Assembly (NCBI RefSeq): GCF_039830135.1
Contig: NZ_CP156081.1
Coordinates: forward strand, 1,350,001 to 1,414,000
DNA length: 64,000 bases
Origin: Defluviimonas sp. SAOS-178_SWC
Lineage (GTDB): Bacteria > Pseudomonadota > Alphaproteobacteria > Rhodobacterales > Rhodobacteraceae
Direction: 5' to 3'
Below, one piece after another: positions 9,418-16,893 of the stretch. The notes below the pieces were generated by a model. It did not search any database. It saw only the letters and a program-made list of their open reading frames with translations, and had not been told where the DNA came from. The position numbers and the translations under genes are program-made. The first letter of the stretch is position 1. Every line of letters starts with the position of its first letter.

Positions 9418-9672
9418 TCATGGATGCCTGTTTCGGGCCCCCCGTGCGGGCTGATCGGAAACCGGTCCGACAAGGGTTCTGAGTCGGGCCGGCGCCGTTT
9501 ATCCGTGAGTGGAGAGGCGTCTGGAGCCGCCGGCTCCTCTGACGGTCGTGCAGAAGGAGAGGAGGATCGCTCATAGCGTGTCGCGCAGGCGCCGTCTGGT
9601 CAGTTCGCAGGGCCGGCCACGGAAGGTCTGTGATAATATCAGGGCTTCCGATTGACAGAGGAGGACCGCGCC

Positions 9673-10311
9673 ATGACGAGTTGGGAACTTCATGGACGAG
9701 AACTCGGCAACTGCAATTGCGCGCCGGGTTGCCCATGTCAGTTTATGTCTCTGCCCACGTACGGGCATTGTGAAGCCGCGGCCGGATTCGAGTTCGATTC
9801 CGGTCATCACGGCGACGTCGATCTTGCGGGTACGCGGTCCGCGATGGTCGTGAAATGGCCGGGCCCGATCCATGAGGGCAATGGCAGCATGCAGATCATC
9901 ATCGACGAAAGCGCGAGCCCGGCGCAGCGCGCCGCGCTGGAACGGATCATGCGCGGCGACGACACGGACGAGATGGCGACGATGTGGTGGGTCTTTTCCG
10001 CGATGTCGCCGAACAAGCTCGAAACGCTATACAAGCCGATCGACGTGGTGATCGACCTCGAATCCCGCAAGGGCAGTATCAGCGTCCCCGGCGTCTTCGA
10101 GACCCGCGCGCAGCCGCTGACGAACCCCGTGACCGGGGCGGAGCACCGCGCCCGGATCAACCTGCCGCACGGGTTCGAATTCCGCATCGGCGAGGTCGCC
10201 AAGGCCACGACGACGACGAGCGGCGCGATCGACCTGCCGAAGAACAAGGACACGCACACGCATCTCGTGGAGATCCATCTGTCCAACAAGGGCGTTGTCG
10301 ACGCGGCCTGA
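9673..10311 (+). CDS. DUF1326 domain protein
   Basis: Conserved protein of 212 residues with no assigned function. A cysteine cluster NCNCAPGCPCQF sits at residues 13-24 (C14, C16, C20, C22), with another Cys-His pair in YGHCEA; this looks like a metal or redox site. There is no signal peptide. The start ATG 9673 is preceded by AGAGGAGGA; a TTG 21 bases earlier is in frame but lacks such a site. The stop is 15 bases before the DUF2182 gene, so the two form an operon. Linked DUF1326 and DUF2182 genes are something I recall from other proteobacteria. The function of the pair is unknown to me. Confidence 0.85.
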   Translation: MTSWELHGRELGNCNCAPGCPCQFMSLPTYGHCEAAAGFEFDSGHHGDVDLAGTRSAMVVKWPGPIHEGNGSMQIIIDESASPAQRAALERIMRGDDTDEMATMWWVFSAMSPNKLETLYKPIDVVIDLESRKGSISVPGVFETRAQPLTNPVTGAEHRARINLPHGFEFRIGEVAKATTTTSGAIDLPKNKDTHTHLVEIHLSNKGVVDAA

Positions 10312-10326
10312 CCGCCGGGGGGCAAG

Positions 10327-11139
10327 ATGGCAAATGGGAACGGGCTGACGGAGAGTATTCTCCGCCGTGACAGGGCGTTGCTCGTCGCGTTGATCGGGCT
10401 GCTCTTCGTGCTGGCCGGTCTCTATACCGTATACGGCCTCGGGATGGGGATGACCGCGCTGGAGATGACGGCGATGCGCGGCATGAAAGACATGCCCGGC
10501 GCCTCGGCCCCGGGGGCATGGTCGGTGGGCTACGCTTTGCTCGTCTTCCTCATGTGGTGGGTGATGATGATCGCGATGATGCTGCCGAGCGTCGCGCCCA
10601 CCGTCCTTCTCTACGCCGCGCTTCTGCGCCGGGGCGCCAATGCGGGGGCCGTCCCGGCCATCTCAGGGGCCTTTCTCGGTGGTTATCTCGTCACTTGGGC
10701 CGGCTTCTCGGTGCTGGCCGCCACCGCGCAGTGGGCGCTCGAGGCGCTGGGGCTGGTCTCGGCGACGATGATGACGCTCATCGACACGGTGCCCGGCGCG
10801 ATCGTCCTGATCGCGGCCGGTCTGTTCCAGTTCACCTCGTTGAAACGGAGTTGCCTGAACCATTGCAGATCGCCGGCGGAGTTCCTCACGAGCCGGCGGC
10901 GGCCCGGCATGGCCGGTGCATTCGTCATGGGGCTTGAGCATGGCGTCTTTTGTCTTGGCTGCTGCTGGTTCCTGATGGCCCTGCTCTTCGTCGGGGGCAT
11001 CATGAATCTTTACTGGATCGTCGCGCTGACCGCCTTCGTGGCCCTGGAAAAGCTGACCCCCTTCGGCGAAACCGCCGGCAAGATCGCGGGCGCGGCGCTG
11101 ACCGCGTGGGGTTCATTCATCCTCTTCGGCGCGCTCTGA
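10327..11139 (+). CDS. DUF2182 predicted metal-binding integral membrane protein
   Basis: Inner-membrane protein of 270 residues with about six or seven hydrophobic segments. A methionine-rich helix MWWVMMIAMMLPSVAP (residues 76-91) and two Cys/His clusters, CLNHCRSP (176-183) and GLEHGVFCLGCCW (202-214), suggest metal, most plausibly copper, coordination within the membrane. The DUF2182 family is described as predicted metal-binding. It is probably co-expressed with the DUF1326 gene 15 bases upstream. Nothing in the sequence tells import from export. Confidence 0.85.
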   Translation: MANGNGLTESILRRDRALLVALIGLLFVLAGLYTVYGLGMGMTALEMTAMRGMKDMPGASAPGAWSVGYALLVFLMWWVMMIAMMLPSVAPTVLLYAALLRRGANAGAVPAISGAFLGGYLVTWAGFSVLAATAQWALEALGLVSATMMTLIDTVPGAIVLIAAGLFQFTSLKRSCLNHCRSPAEFLTSRRRPGMAGAFVMGLEHGVFCLGCCWFLMALLFVGGIMNLYWIVALTAFVALEKLTPFGETAGKIAGAALTAWGSFILFGAL

Positions 11140-11179
11140 GGGCCGCCCGGTCAAGCGTCGGATGGGCAAAATCCGCCCG

Positions 11180-11869
11180 TCAACCCGGGACGTGAAAGCG
11201 GTGGCCGGTCTGACCGATGAGTTGTTCTGTCAGTTCGCGCTCCAGCTTGCGCCGGATCGCGCGGGGGAAATCGTCCTCCGTCCGTGCGATCTCGATGAAG
11301 GCGCCGGGGCCGTGGATCACCCGCGCGCGATAGTAGAAGGCGATGTCGGCCTCGTGGCCGCCGATGGGCAGGCCGTTGACCAGAAGGTCGCCGAAATCCT
11401 CGCGCGCATAGACCTCTTCCGGGCCGCGCCCGTCATTCGACCGCCCGTCGCCGGACATGTCGAGCGTGCGGGCCGCGCAGACAGGCGCCTGGGCGATCAG
11501 TTCGCGCCCGAAGTCGAGCGCGGCGCCGAGGCCCGTCGGCAGATGATCGGCCCCGCGCGCGTGGCCCTCGATCCTGTCGAGAATGCCGGAAAGGTCGGCT
11601 AAGTTTTCGACCAGTGTCCAGTCGACGATGACCTCCTGATAGGCCTGCCCGGACCATTCATAGACCGCGAAGGCGACATGGTCGTCGGGCTTGAGAAATG
11701 CGTCCACGATCACCGGATCGGCCAGCGCCGCAAGAAGCCCGTCGCGCTGGATCGCGTAATCCCTCGCATCCACCGATCGCGACACGTCGATTCCAAGCGC
11801 CAGCGCCAGCCGGCAGGCGGCCCCTGCCGGCGCGGCCAGACAGGCAAGGATCAGGGCCAGCCGGATCAT
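11180..11869 (-). CDS. DUF1194 domain protein (vWA-like, secreted), second of two
   Basis: Exported protein of 229 residues with a signal peptide (MIRLALILACLAAPAGAA, cleavage near residue 18). A von Willebrand A-like fold is suggested by the MIDAS-type DVSRSVD near residue 29 and the later LDMSGDGRSNDGRG. This is the DUF1194 pattern. It overlaps the stop of the upstream paralogue by four bases (11866-11869), so it is translationally coupled to it. Likely a periplasmic metal-dependent adhesion or scaffold module; partner unknown. Confidence 0.82.
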   Translation of the reverse strand: MIRLALILACLAAPAGAACRLALALGIDVSRSVDARDYAIQRDGLLAALADPVIVDAFLKPDDHVAFAVYEWSGQAYQEVIVDWTLVENLADLSGILDRIEGHARGADHLPTGLGAALDFGRELIAQAPVCAARTLDMSGDGRSNDGRGPEEVYAREDFGDLLVNGLPIGGHEADIAFYYRARVIHGPGAFIEIARTEDDFPRAIRRKLERELTEQLIGQTGHRFHVPG

Positions 11870-12573
11870 CCGCGCGCACCCGGCGCCAGCATCCCGATCA
11901 CCGGCCCCTGCAACTCGCGCAGAAGCTTTGCCCGCATCGCGCGCTCGTAGTCGCGAAATCCCTTTGCCTCGATCACGAAGGCCCCCGGCCCCCGGATCAT
12001 CTCGCGCCGGTAATACTCCGCCACCCCGGCCTCGCCGCCCGCGATTGCCAGCCCGTTCACCGTCACCCCGGCGAAGGGAAACGCCTCATAGGCCGAAGCG
12101 GGGGGAAAGCCCTCGTTGTTGCGCCCGTCGCCCGAGACGTCGACCGTGCGCGCGTCGCAGTCGGGCCCGTGCCGGAATCGTCCCGCCGCGTATCCCAGCG
12201 CATAGCCAAGCGCGGTCGGCATGTCGTCGCGGCTCCGGACGCTGCCCGCGATCGCACCTGCGGCCAGCACCAGATCTTCCTCAGACGCGATCTCCAGCCA
12301 GTCGAGCAGCCCGGCCGAGGTCCGCGGCCCGCTCCATTCGAAGACCGTCAGCCAGACCGGCGCCGCCTGGTCCGCCAGGAACGCCTCCACGACCTCGGGC
12401 GCCACCAGCGCGCGGGCCAGGCCCTTGCGTTGCAACGCGTCCTCGCGTTCGTCGACCGAGGCTGAGACGTCGAGCGCCAGCACCAGCGCCAGCCGGCACT
12501 CCGCCGCCGCCGGCCCTGCCGCCAGCGCCGCGACCAGGCCTACCAGTGCCCGGTATTGCCCATGCTTGCCCAC
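11866..12573 (-). CDS. DUF1194 domain protein (vWA-like, secreted), first of two
   Basis: Paralogue of the following gene, 235 residues. The MIDAS-like LALDVSASVDERED and the second motif VDVSGDGRNNEGFPP are both present. I chose the GTG at 12571-12573 because GGAGGA lies just upstream and it gives a compact signal peptide (VGKHGQYRALVGLVAALAAG). This start lies inside the end of the glyoxalase-fold gene (overlap 12540-12573), so the two appear coupled. The frame is open further upstream, but that stretch is the other gene's coding sequence. Confidence 0.78.
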   Translation of the reverse strand: MGKHGQYRALVGLVAALAAGPAAAECRLALVLALDVSASVDEREDALQRKGLARALVAPEVVEAFLADQAAPVWLTVFEWSGPRTSAGLLDWLEIASEEDLVLAAGAIAGSVRSRDDMPTALGYALGYAAGRFRHGPDCDARTVDVSGDGRNNEGFPPASAYEAFPFAGVTVNGLAIAGGEAGVAEYYRREMIRGPGAFVIEAKGFRDYERAMRAKLLRELQGPVIGMLAPGARG

Positions 12574-12968
12574 GGCTCCTCCGGTGCCTTCGACGGACCC
12601 TTCTGCAGAAGCTCCACCGAGACATTGTCGGGCGAGCGCACGAAGGCCATATGCCCGTCGCGCGGCGGCCGGTTGATCACCACGCCGTTCGCCTGAAGAT
12701 GCGCGCAAGTGGCGTAGATGTCGTCGACCTCGTAAGCCAGATGCCCGAAATGCCGGCTGTCGGACGGCAGGCCCGCGTCGCCGTCCCAGTTCCAGGTCAG
12801 TTCCACCGGGCAGTCGTGCTGGCCCGGCGGCGCCATGAAGACGAGCGAGAAGCGCCCCCCCTCGTTGTCGTAGCGCCGCGTCTCCTCGAGCCCGAGGAGC
12901 CGGTAGAACGCCATCGACGCCTCCAGATCCTTCACGCGCACCATCGTATGCAGGTATTTCAACGCCAT
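12540..12968 (-). CDS. VOC/glyoxalase-fold protein, lactoylglutathione lyase type
   Basis: Cytosolic metalloenzyme-fold protein of 142 residues. Two beta-alpha-beta-beta-beta modules are recognisable: YLHTMVRVKDLEASMAFYRL with LVFMAPPGQHDCPVELTWNW, then FGHLAYEVDDIYATCAHLQA with MAFVRSPDNVSVELLQ. Metal ligand candidates are H7, E in ELTWN, H in FGHLAY and E in SVELLQ, the glyoxalase I arrangement. The start ATG 12966-12968 follows AGGAGGGCGAG. It heads a three-gene leftward unit with the DUF1194 pair; the link between them is not obvious. Confidence 0.85.
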   Translation of the reverse strand: MALKYLHTMVRVKDLEASMAFYRLLGLEETRRYDNEGGRFSLVFMAPPGQHDCPVELTWNWDGDAGLPSDSRHFGHLAYEVDDIYATCAHLQANGVVINRPPRDGHMAFVRSPDNVSVELLQKGPSKAPEEPWASMGNTGHW

Positions 12969-13151
12969 CTCGCCCTCCTGTCGGTCCTTTGGGCCGAGCC
13001 TACCAGCCCGCCGCCGCCGCCGCCAAGCGCCGCCTGCGTGGATTTCCCGGCGCCCCGGCGAATTTTCCCGCCTCACACCGTCTATCGTAGTGTCCCGGCT
13101 CATCGCCCATAGATATAGTGGGTGCGATTCGCGACCGAGGAGGAATGCGCC

Positions 13152-14057
13152 ATGACCCTGACCCCCGAGCAGCAGGCCGAGATCGACGAGGCCCGGAGCC
13201 ATAGCCGCCCGACCCTCCGCGCCACGTCCGAGGGCATGGAAAAGCACCTCTATGTCGCGCACGAGGTGCTCGACCACGGGCTTGTCCGCGTCATCGACTA
13301 CATGGGCGACGACGCCGCCATCACCCAGGCCGCCCGCGTCTCCTACGGGCGCGGCACCAAGGCGGTGTCGAACGACGAGGGGCTGATCCGCTACCTCATG
13401 CGGCACTGGCACTCGACCCCGTTCGAGATGTGCGAGGTCAAGTTCCACGTCAAGCTGCCGGTCTTCGTCGCCCGCCAGTGGATCCGCCATCGCACCGCCA
13501 ACGTGAACGAATATTCCGCCCGCTACTCGATCCTCGACCGCGAGTTCTACATCCCCGCGCCGGAGCATCTGGCGGCGCAGTCCACGGTGAACAACCAGGG
13601 ACGCGGCGAGCTATTGGAGGGGGAGGAGGCCGCGCGGGTGTTGGACATCCTCCGCGAGGACGCGATGCGGAGCTACGACCATTACGAGGACATGCTTTCG
13701 CAGGACGGGCAAAAGGGGCTGGCGAGAGAGCTTGCCCGGATGAACCTGCCCGCGAATGTCTATACCCAGTGGTATTGGAAGGTGGACCTCCACAATCTCT
13801 TCCACTTCCTGCGCCTCCGCGCCGACGCCCACGCCCAGTACGAGATCCGCGTCTATGCCGAGACGATGTGCGGCATCGTCAAGGACTGGGTGCCGCTCGC
13901 CTACGGGGCGTTCGAGGACTACCGGCTCGGCGGCGCGACGCTCTCGGGCAAGGCGATCGAGGTGTTGAAGCGTCGGCTGGCGGGAGAGGCGGTGACGCAG
14001 GAGACGTCGGGGATGAGCAAGGGCGAGTGGCGGGAGTTCGAGGGGGTTTGGGGGTGA
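13152..14057 (+). CDS. thyX: FAD-dependent thymidylate synthase
   Basis: Makes dTMP from dUMP using methylenetetrahydrofolate and FAD. The ThyX signature is at residues 112-125, [32 protein letters not shown] near residue 210 and the C-terminal MSKGEWREF segment are also family features. Length 301 residues is normal. The ATG 13152 is chosen for its GAGGAGGAA ribosome site. The stop codon TGA is followed with no gap by the GTG start of an AT-rich unrelated gene, marking an insertion boundary. Confidence 0.95.
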   Translation: MTLTPEQQAEIDEARSHSRPTLRATSEGMEKHLYVAHEVLDHGLVRVIDYMGDDAAITQAARVSYGRGTKAVSNDEGLIRYLMRHWHSTPFEMCEVKFHVKLPVFVARQWIRHRTANVNEYSARYSILDREFYIPAPEHLAAQSTVNNQGRGELLEGEEAARVLDILREDAMRSYDHYEDMLSQDGQKGLARELARMNLPANVYTQWYWKVDLHNLFHFLRLRADAHAQYEIRVYAETMCGIVKDWVPLAYGAFEDYRLGGATLSGKAIEVLKRRLAGEAVTQETSGMSKGEWREFEGVWG

Positions 14058-14765
14058 GTGCTGGACGTTGATGTCGCAAAACTTTTTTGGGCAATTGTCA
14101 GCGCTGGCGGCGGCGGTGCGGTAGTCGCCTACTATGTTTTCAAGCACTTTGGGGAAGCGTGGCTCGATTCCAAGTTCTCCCAAAACCTTGAGATGTTTCG
14201 ACACTCGAATGCAAAAGACCTTGAGAAGTTACGCGCTGAAATTGATGGAAGCCTTAAGGCGCAGGTCCGACTTCAGGAGAGGCAATTCGAGTCACTGCGA
14301 GATATTTGGGATTCCCTCAAAGAAGCACAAACTAAGATTGTTGCTAGCCTTTCCCCGCTGCAGTCATACGCCGACCTGAGAAGGATGGATGACGAGGCGA
14401 GAGAAGAGTACATGGATTCTTATGCGCTCCAGGCATGGCAAAAGAAGGAAGTCCTCGGATCTACAAATATTCAGGATTCCTTTACGGCAATGGTTGATCG
14501 ATTGCGATTGAGTGAAGCCGTCTCGGCGTTTACGAAATTTGATGGCTTGGTTCGTCGCAACGAGCTTTTCTTCCCCGAAGAAATCTACTCGAAACTGCGC
14601 GAGGTTGCGGATGCAATGCACAGTGCCCTAGTCGATAAGGATATTGCGCTTGAATCGAAAGATCATAAGCTGTCTCGAACCGCTTGGCAGACTTACGATA
14701 AAGAATGCAGCCCTAGGGTCTCTGGCTTTACGGGTATAGCGAGAAAGCTCCTCGGTTCCTTGTAA
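14058..14765 (+). CDS. hypothetical membrane-anchored coiled-coil protein, likely acquired
   Basis: 235 residues with a GTG start immediately after the thyX stop and a G-rich stretch as possible ribosome site. One N-terminal membrane segment (FWAIVSAGGGGAVVAYYVF, about residues 10-28) is followed by a charged, coiled-coil-rich cytosolic part (NAKDLEKLRAEIDGSLKAQV). The stretch LDSKFSQNLEMFRH and the later QERQFESLRDIWDSLKEAQT resemble a widespread but unnamed family of anchored helical proteins that I remember from scattered genomes. Base composition drops sharply to roughly 45-50% GC exactly at the thyX stop, unlike all neighbours, which indicates transfer. Function unknown. Confidence 0.7.
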   Translation: MLDVDVAKLFWAIVSAGGGGAVVAYYVFKHFGEAWLDSKFSQNLEMFRHSNAKDLEKLRAEIDGSLKAQVRLQERQFESLRDIWDSLKEAQTKIVASLSPLQSYADLRRMDDEAREEYMDSYALQAWQKKEVLGSTNIQDSFTAMVDRLRLSEAVSAFTKFDGLVRRNELFFPEEIYSKLREVADAMHSALVDKDIALESKDHKLSRTAWQTYDKECSPRVSGFTGIARKLLGSL

Positions 14766-15067
14766 GCACTAGGAATTCTTTGGCTCATATTTTCTAACCC
14801 TAGCCACCCACTCCCGCCCGGTTCGCCCGCGAACCGGGCAGCGCCCGACCCGCCCCCAGGGCGGGCGCTTCACGCCCACCCTCGGGCCGGGCGCTGCCCT
14901 CTGTGGTGATGACCACGGGCCGGGCAAGCGCTTCACGCCTCCCGGCCTCCGCTTCGAAGAATCCCCGTTGACCGCCCGCTCGCGGATGCTCAAGAGTGAG
15001 GCCGTCACGCGGGCCGGTCCGGCCCTTGAATCGGGGAGTGACAGGGATTCCAGACGCTTCCGGGTTG
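14766..15067. other. intergenic region with structured GC-rich repeat block
   Basis: 302 bases. The first 40 are AT-rich and belong to the acquired segment. From 14817 on there is a block of inverted and direct repeats: CCCGGTTCGC-CC-GCGAACCGGG (14817-14838), a 12-base inverted repeat GGGCAGCGCCCG (14836-14847) with CGGGCGCTGCCC (14888-14899), and GCGCTTCACGCC twice (14865-14876, 14928-14939). No gene is convincing. It could end transcription of the gene at 14058, or be one copy of a dispersed chromosomal repeat. Confidence 0.5.
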
Positions 15068-15202
15068 ATGTTCGGGCTCCTCATCCTCGCGGCGGCCATG
15101 GTCGCCGGCTGCGAGGAGATCGTCTACGGCGTGCAGGACAATCCGGAGGTCGTCCGGATGCTCGGCCAGCGCGAAGTGACGATAATGGAGCAGAAGTTCT
15201 GA
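15068..15202 (+). CDS. small putative lipoprotein
   Basis: 44 codons. The sequence MFGLLILAAAMVAGCEEIVY has a short hydrophobic stretch ending in AGC, a plausible lipobox with the cysteine at residue 15, although the usual N-terminal lysine or arginine is missing. The mature part ends VVRMLGQREVTIMEQKF. The ribosome site is poor. The frame is open upstream for another 24 codons, but with non-coding composition. It is convergent with the small paralogue gene at 15273. Confidence 0.45.
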   Translation: MFGLLILAAAMVAGCEEIVYGVQDNPEVVRMLGQREVTIMEQKF

Positions 15203-15272
15203 CCCGTGCCCCAAAGGGCAGGCGCGGAGGGCGACCCCACTCGTCCCCCGCGCCCTGTAGCTGCCGCTCAAC

Positions 15273-15527
15273 TCACTCCGCCGCGAGCTGGCCCTCGGGT
15301 CGGCGCTCGATCATGTCGAGCGAGATCACGTAGGCCTCGGTGCCCACCCGCGCCGCGATGGCGCCGATGGAGGGCGCCCGGTCGAACAGGAGGTCCTCCA
15401 CCGTCTTGCCGTCGCGGGTCACGTGGACGACGAAAATGTGCGTCTCGGGTTTCCGCGTGGCCTCCGGCGCCTGATGCCGTTGCCGCACCCGACCGATGAA
15501 ATCGCTGGTTCCGCCTTCGACCGACAT
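15273..15527 (-). CDS. small conserved hypothetical protein, paralogue A
   Basis: 84 residues with no recognised family. It shares with the next gene the core V-T-x-DGKT-x-E-x-LFD, then P-S/T-I, RVG-x-EA and the end AAE: here HVTRDGKTVEDLLFDRAP and IAARVGTEAYVISLDMIERR. Both genes also end in the same 15 bases (complement of TCACTCCGCCGCGAG), evidence for a tandem duplication. No signal peptide or membrane segment. Start ATG 15525-15527; GGAG lies about 12 bases upstream. An inverted repeat (15544-15596) sits in its leader. Confidence 0.65.
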   Translation of the reverse strand: MSVEGGTSDFIGRVRQRHQAPEATRKPETHIFVVHVTRDGKTVEDLLFDRAPSIGAIAARVGTEAYVISLDMIERRPEGQLAAE

Positions 15528-15543
15528 CACGACCACTCCGACT

Positions 15544-15596
15544 CTTGCCACGTTCACCCGGGCTCGACTCTGCGCCGCCGCGGGGAATGTGGCAAG
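15544..15596. promoter_or_regulatory. inverted repeat in the leader of paralogue A
   Basis: Arms CTTGCCACGTTC (15544-15555) and GAATGTGGCAAG (15585-15596) pair with one mismatch around a 29-base GC-rich spacer. The near arm starts 17 bases upstream of the start codon of the gene at 15273-15527. It may be a double operator or an mRNA hairpin covering the ribosome site. Confidence 0.4.
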
Positions 15597-15728
15597 TTTG
15601 TGGCCGGTTTCGCGCCGAATCGCGGCGCCGGCCCGGTCGGATCGGGAACAGAGGCACGTCCGCGCGCCGATCGTTGCCTCCCTTGGGCACAATGCGGGCG
15701 AATCCCGAACGCCCCGGACCTGCCGCGA

Positions 15729-16010
15729 TCACTCCGCCGCGAGGGCCAGCCGGATCCGCTCCCGGAGCGGCCGGCGCCGCATGCCGATCGAGACGATGAA
15801 CGCCTCCGGCCCCACCCGGTCGAGAATCTGGGCGATGGTCGGTGTGTGGTCGAACAGTTCTTCCCGCGTCGTCTTGCCGTCCATTGTGACAATGACGCAG
15901 CAGCGGGAGATGTTCGCCAGTGCCCGGCGCCGTCCGTTTCGCGCCCGTTCCGTCAATCGCCGGCCTGTCTCGCTCGACAGCCGGTCGATCAGTTCGTCAG
16001 TTACAGTCAT
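15729..16010 (-). CDS. small conserved hypothetical protein, paralogue B
   Basis: 93 residues, paralogous to the gene at 15273. The shared core here reads VTMDGKTTREELFDHTPTI and ILDRVGPEAFIVSIGMRRR. The N-terminus (TDELIDRLSSETGRRLTERA) is basic and helical; the C-terminus ends RLALAAE. No signal peptide or membrane segment. The start ATG at 16008-16010 has a very strong ribosome site (AAGGGGGG). Its candidate promoter at 16108-16136 carries a CTGC-N3-GCAG palindrome like that of PhaR sites. Function unknown. Confidence 0.7.
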   Translation of the reverse strand: MTVTDELIDRLSSETGRRLTERARNGRRRALANISRCCVIVTMDGKTTREELFDHTPTIAQILDRVGPEAFIVSIGMRRRPLRERIRLALAAE

Positions 16011-16311
16011 ATGCCCCCCTTGCACGGCCCCGTGAGGGCAGGACCGCGCGGCCTTGTCTGTGATTGGGAAAATTCCGTGAGACGGATACTCGCATGTAGC
16101 TGCATTCTTGCTAAAACGCCTGCCTGGCAGGGTCAAGCGGACCTCCGGCCCGTGTCGGCGCGAGGGTCGGAAACCCGCCGATATCGACGGATTTCCGCCG
16201 ACGGAATCGGCCTGCGTGCCGGCTCTTGGCGGTTTCCCGCTGATCGGTTGCCTGCCGGGCCGCGCTGTGCTGTATGAACGCCAACCGCCGGCCAACCCGA
16301 AGGGACCCCCG
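16011..16311. other. intergenic region between paralogue B and the ArsC-like gene
   Basis: 301 bases between divergent genes. The left part is the probable leader of paralogue B, including its ribosome site and the candidate promoter at 16108-16136. The remaining 175 bases up to the ArsC-like start hold no gene that I can support; an open frame runs through on the plus strand but its composition is not coding-like. Confidence 0.5.
16108..16136 (-). promoter_or_regulatory. candidate promoter of paralogue B with CTGC-N3-GCAG palindrome in the spacer
   Basis: On the minus strand TTGACC (16131-16136), a 17-base spacer, then TAGCAA (16108-16113) resemble sigma-70 elements. The spacer contains CTGC-CAG-GCAG (16120-16130), the same pattern as the PhaR sites in the pha cluster. 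The transcript would have a leader of about 90 bases. Both promoter and operator are predictions. Confidence 0.3.
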
Positions 16312-16638
16312 ATGATCCTCTACGGTCTTCCGACCTGTGATTCTTGCCGCGCCGCGCTGAAGGCGATCCGGGCCGCCGGGCGGGAGGTCGCGTTTCGCGA
16401 CATCCGCGCCGAGCCCTTGAGCGCGGAGGAGTGGCTGGCGCTCATCGCCGTCTTCGGTGACCGGCTGGTCAACCGCGCCTCGACGACATGGCGGGGGCTT
16501 TCGGAGGAGGCGCGCGCCGGCTCTGCGGCCGATCTTCTCATGCAGTACCCCGCCCTGATGAAGCGCCCGGTCATCCGCGATGACGGCCACTTCCATCTCG
16601 GCTGGAAGTCCGACGTCCAAGACCTTGTCTTGAAATAG
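16312..16638 (+). CDS. ArsC/Spx-family reductase-like protein
   Basis: Thioredoxin-fold protein of 108 residues in the ArsC/Spx/YffB group. The active-site motif is CDSC at residues 9-12 in LYGLPTCDSCRAALKAIRA. The family's PALMKRPVI turn is near residue 84. The start ATG 16312 gives MILYGLPTCDSC, the expected N-terminus. A true arsenate reductase is less likely than a general reductase of unknown substrate, since no ars genes are near. It is convergent with the cold shock gene. Confidence 0.85.
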   Translation: MILYGLPTCDSCRAALKAIRAAGREVAFRDIRAEPLSAEEWLALIAVFGDRLVNRASTTWRGLSEEARAGSAADLLMQYPALMKRPVIRDDGHFHLGWKSDVQDLVLK

Positions 16639-16665
16639 AAAACGGCCCGCGCGGTGGCGGGCCGT
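16631..16665 (-). terminator. Rho-independent terminator of the cold shock gene
   Basis: Read on the minus strand, ACGGCCCGC (16657-16665), a six-base loop and GCGGGCCGT (16642-16650) form a perfect 9-base stem followed by TTTCTATTTCA. It lies between the convergent ArsC-like and cold shock genes and may serve both. Confidence 0.75.
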
Positions 16666-16686
16666 CCCGTGCCGGAGTGGCGGCAA

Positions 16687-16893
16687 TCAGAGCAGTTTCA
16701 GATCGCCCGCAGAGGAGCGGCCGTCGCGGCCCGACTGCATCTCGTAGGACACTTTCTGATTGTCGGCGAGGGTCTTCAAGCCCGCACGCTCGACCGCAGA
16801 GATGTGCACGAACACATCATTCCCGCCATCGTCAGGGGCGATGAAGCCGAAGCCCTTCGTCGTATTGAACCATTTCACGGTGCCAGTGGCCAT
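16687..16893 (-). CDS. cold shock domain protein (CspA family)
   Basis: Single-stranded nucleic acid binding chaperone of 68 residues. RNP1 is KGFGFIAP at residues 13-20 and RNP2 is VFVHIS at 27-32. It begins [17 protein letters not shown], the standard CspA N-terminus. The leader before it (to about 17060) is long and structured, as is common for cold shock genes. The terminator at 16631-16665 ends it. Confidence 0.95.
   Translation of the reverse strand: MATGTVKWFNTTKGFGFIAPDDGGNDVFVHISAVERAGLKTLADNQKVSYEMQSGRDGRSSAGDLKLL

Noticed and set aside
9631..9641. TGATAATATCA palindrome upstream of the DUF1326 gene
   Set aside because: Short (five-base arms) with no second copy or promoter fit; not enough to call an operator.
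10150..10190. TPsiC-like GGGTTCGAATTCC in search for tRNA genes
   Set aside because: Lies inside the DUF1326 coding sequence with no acceptor or anticodon stem around it.
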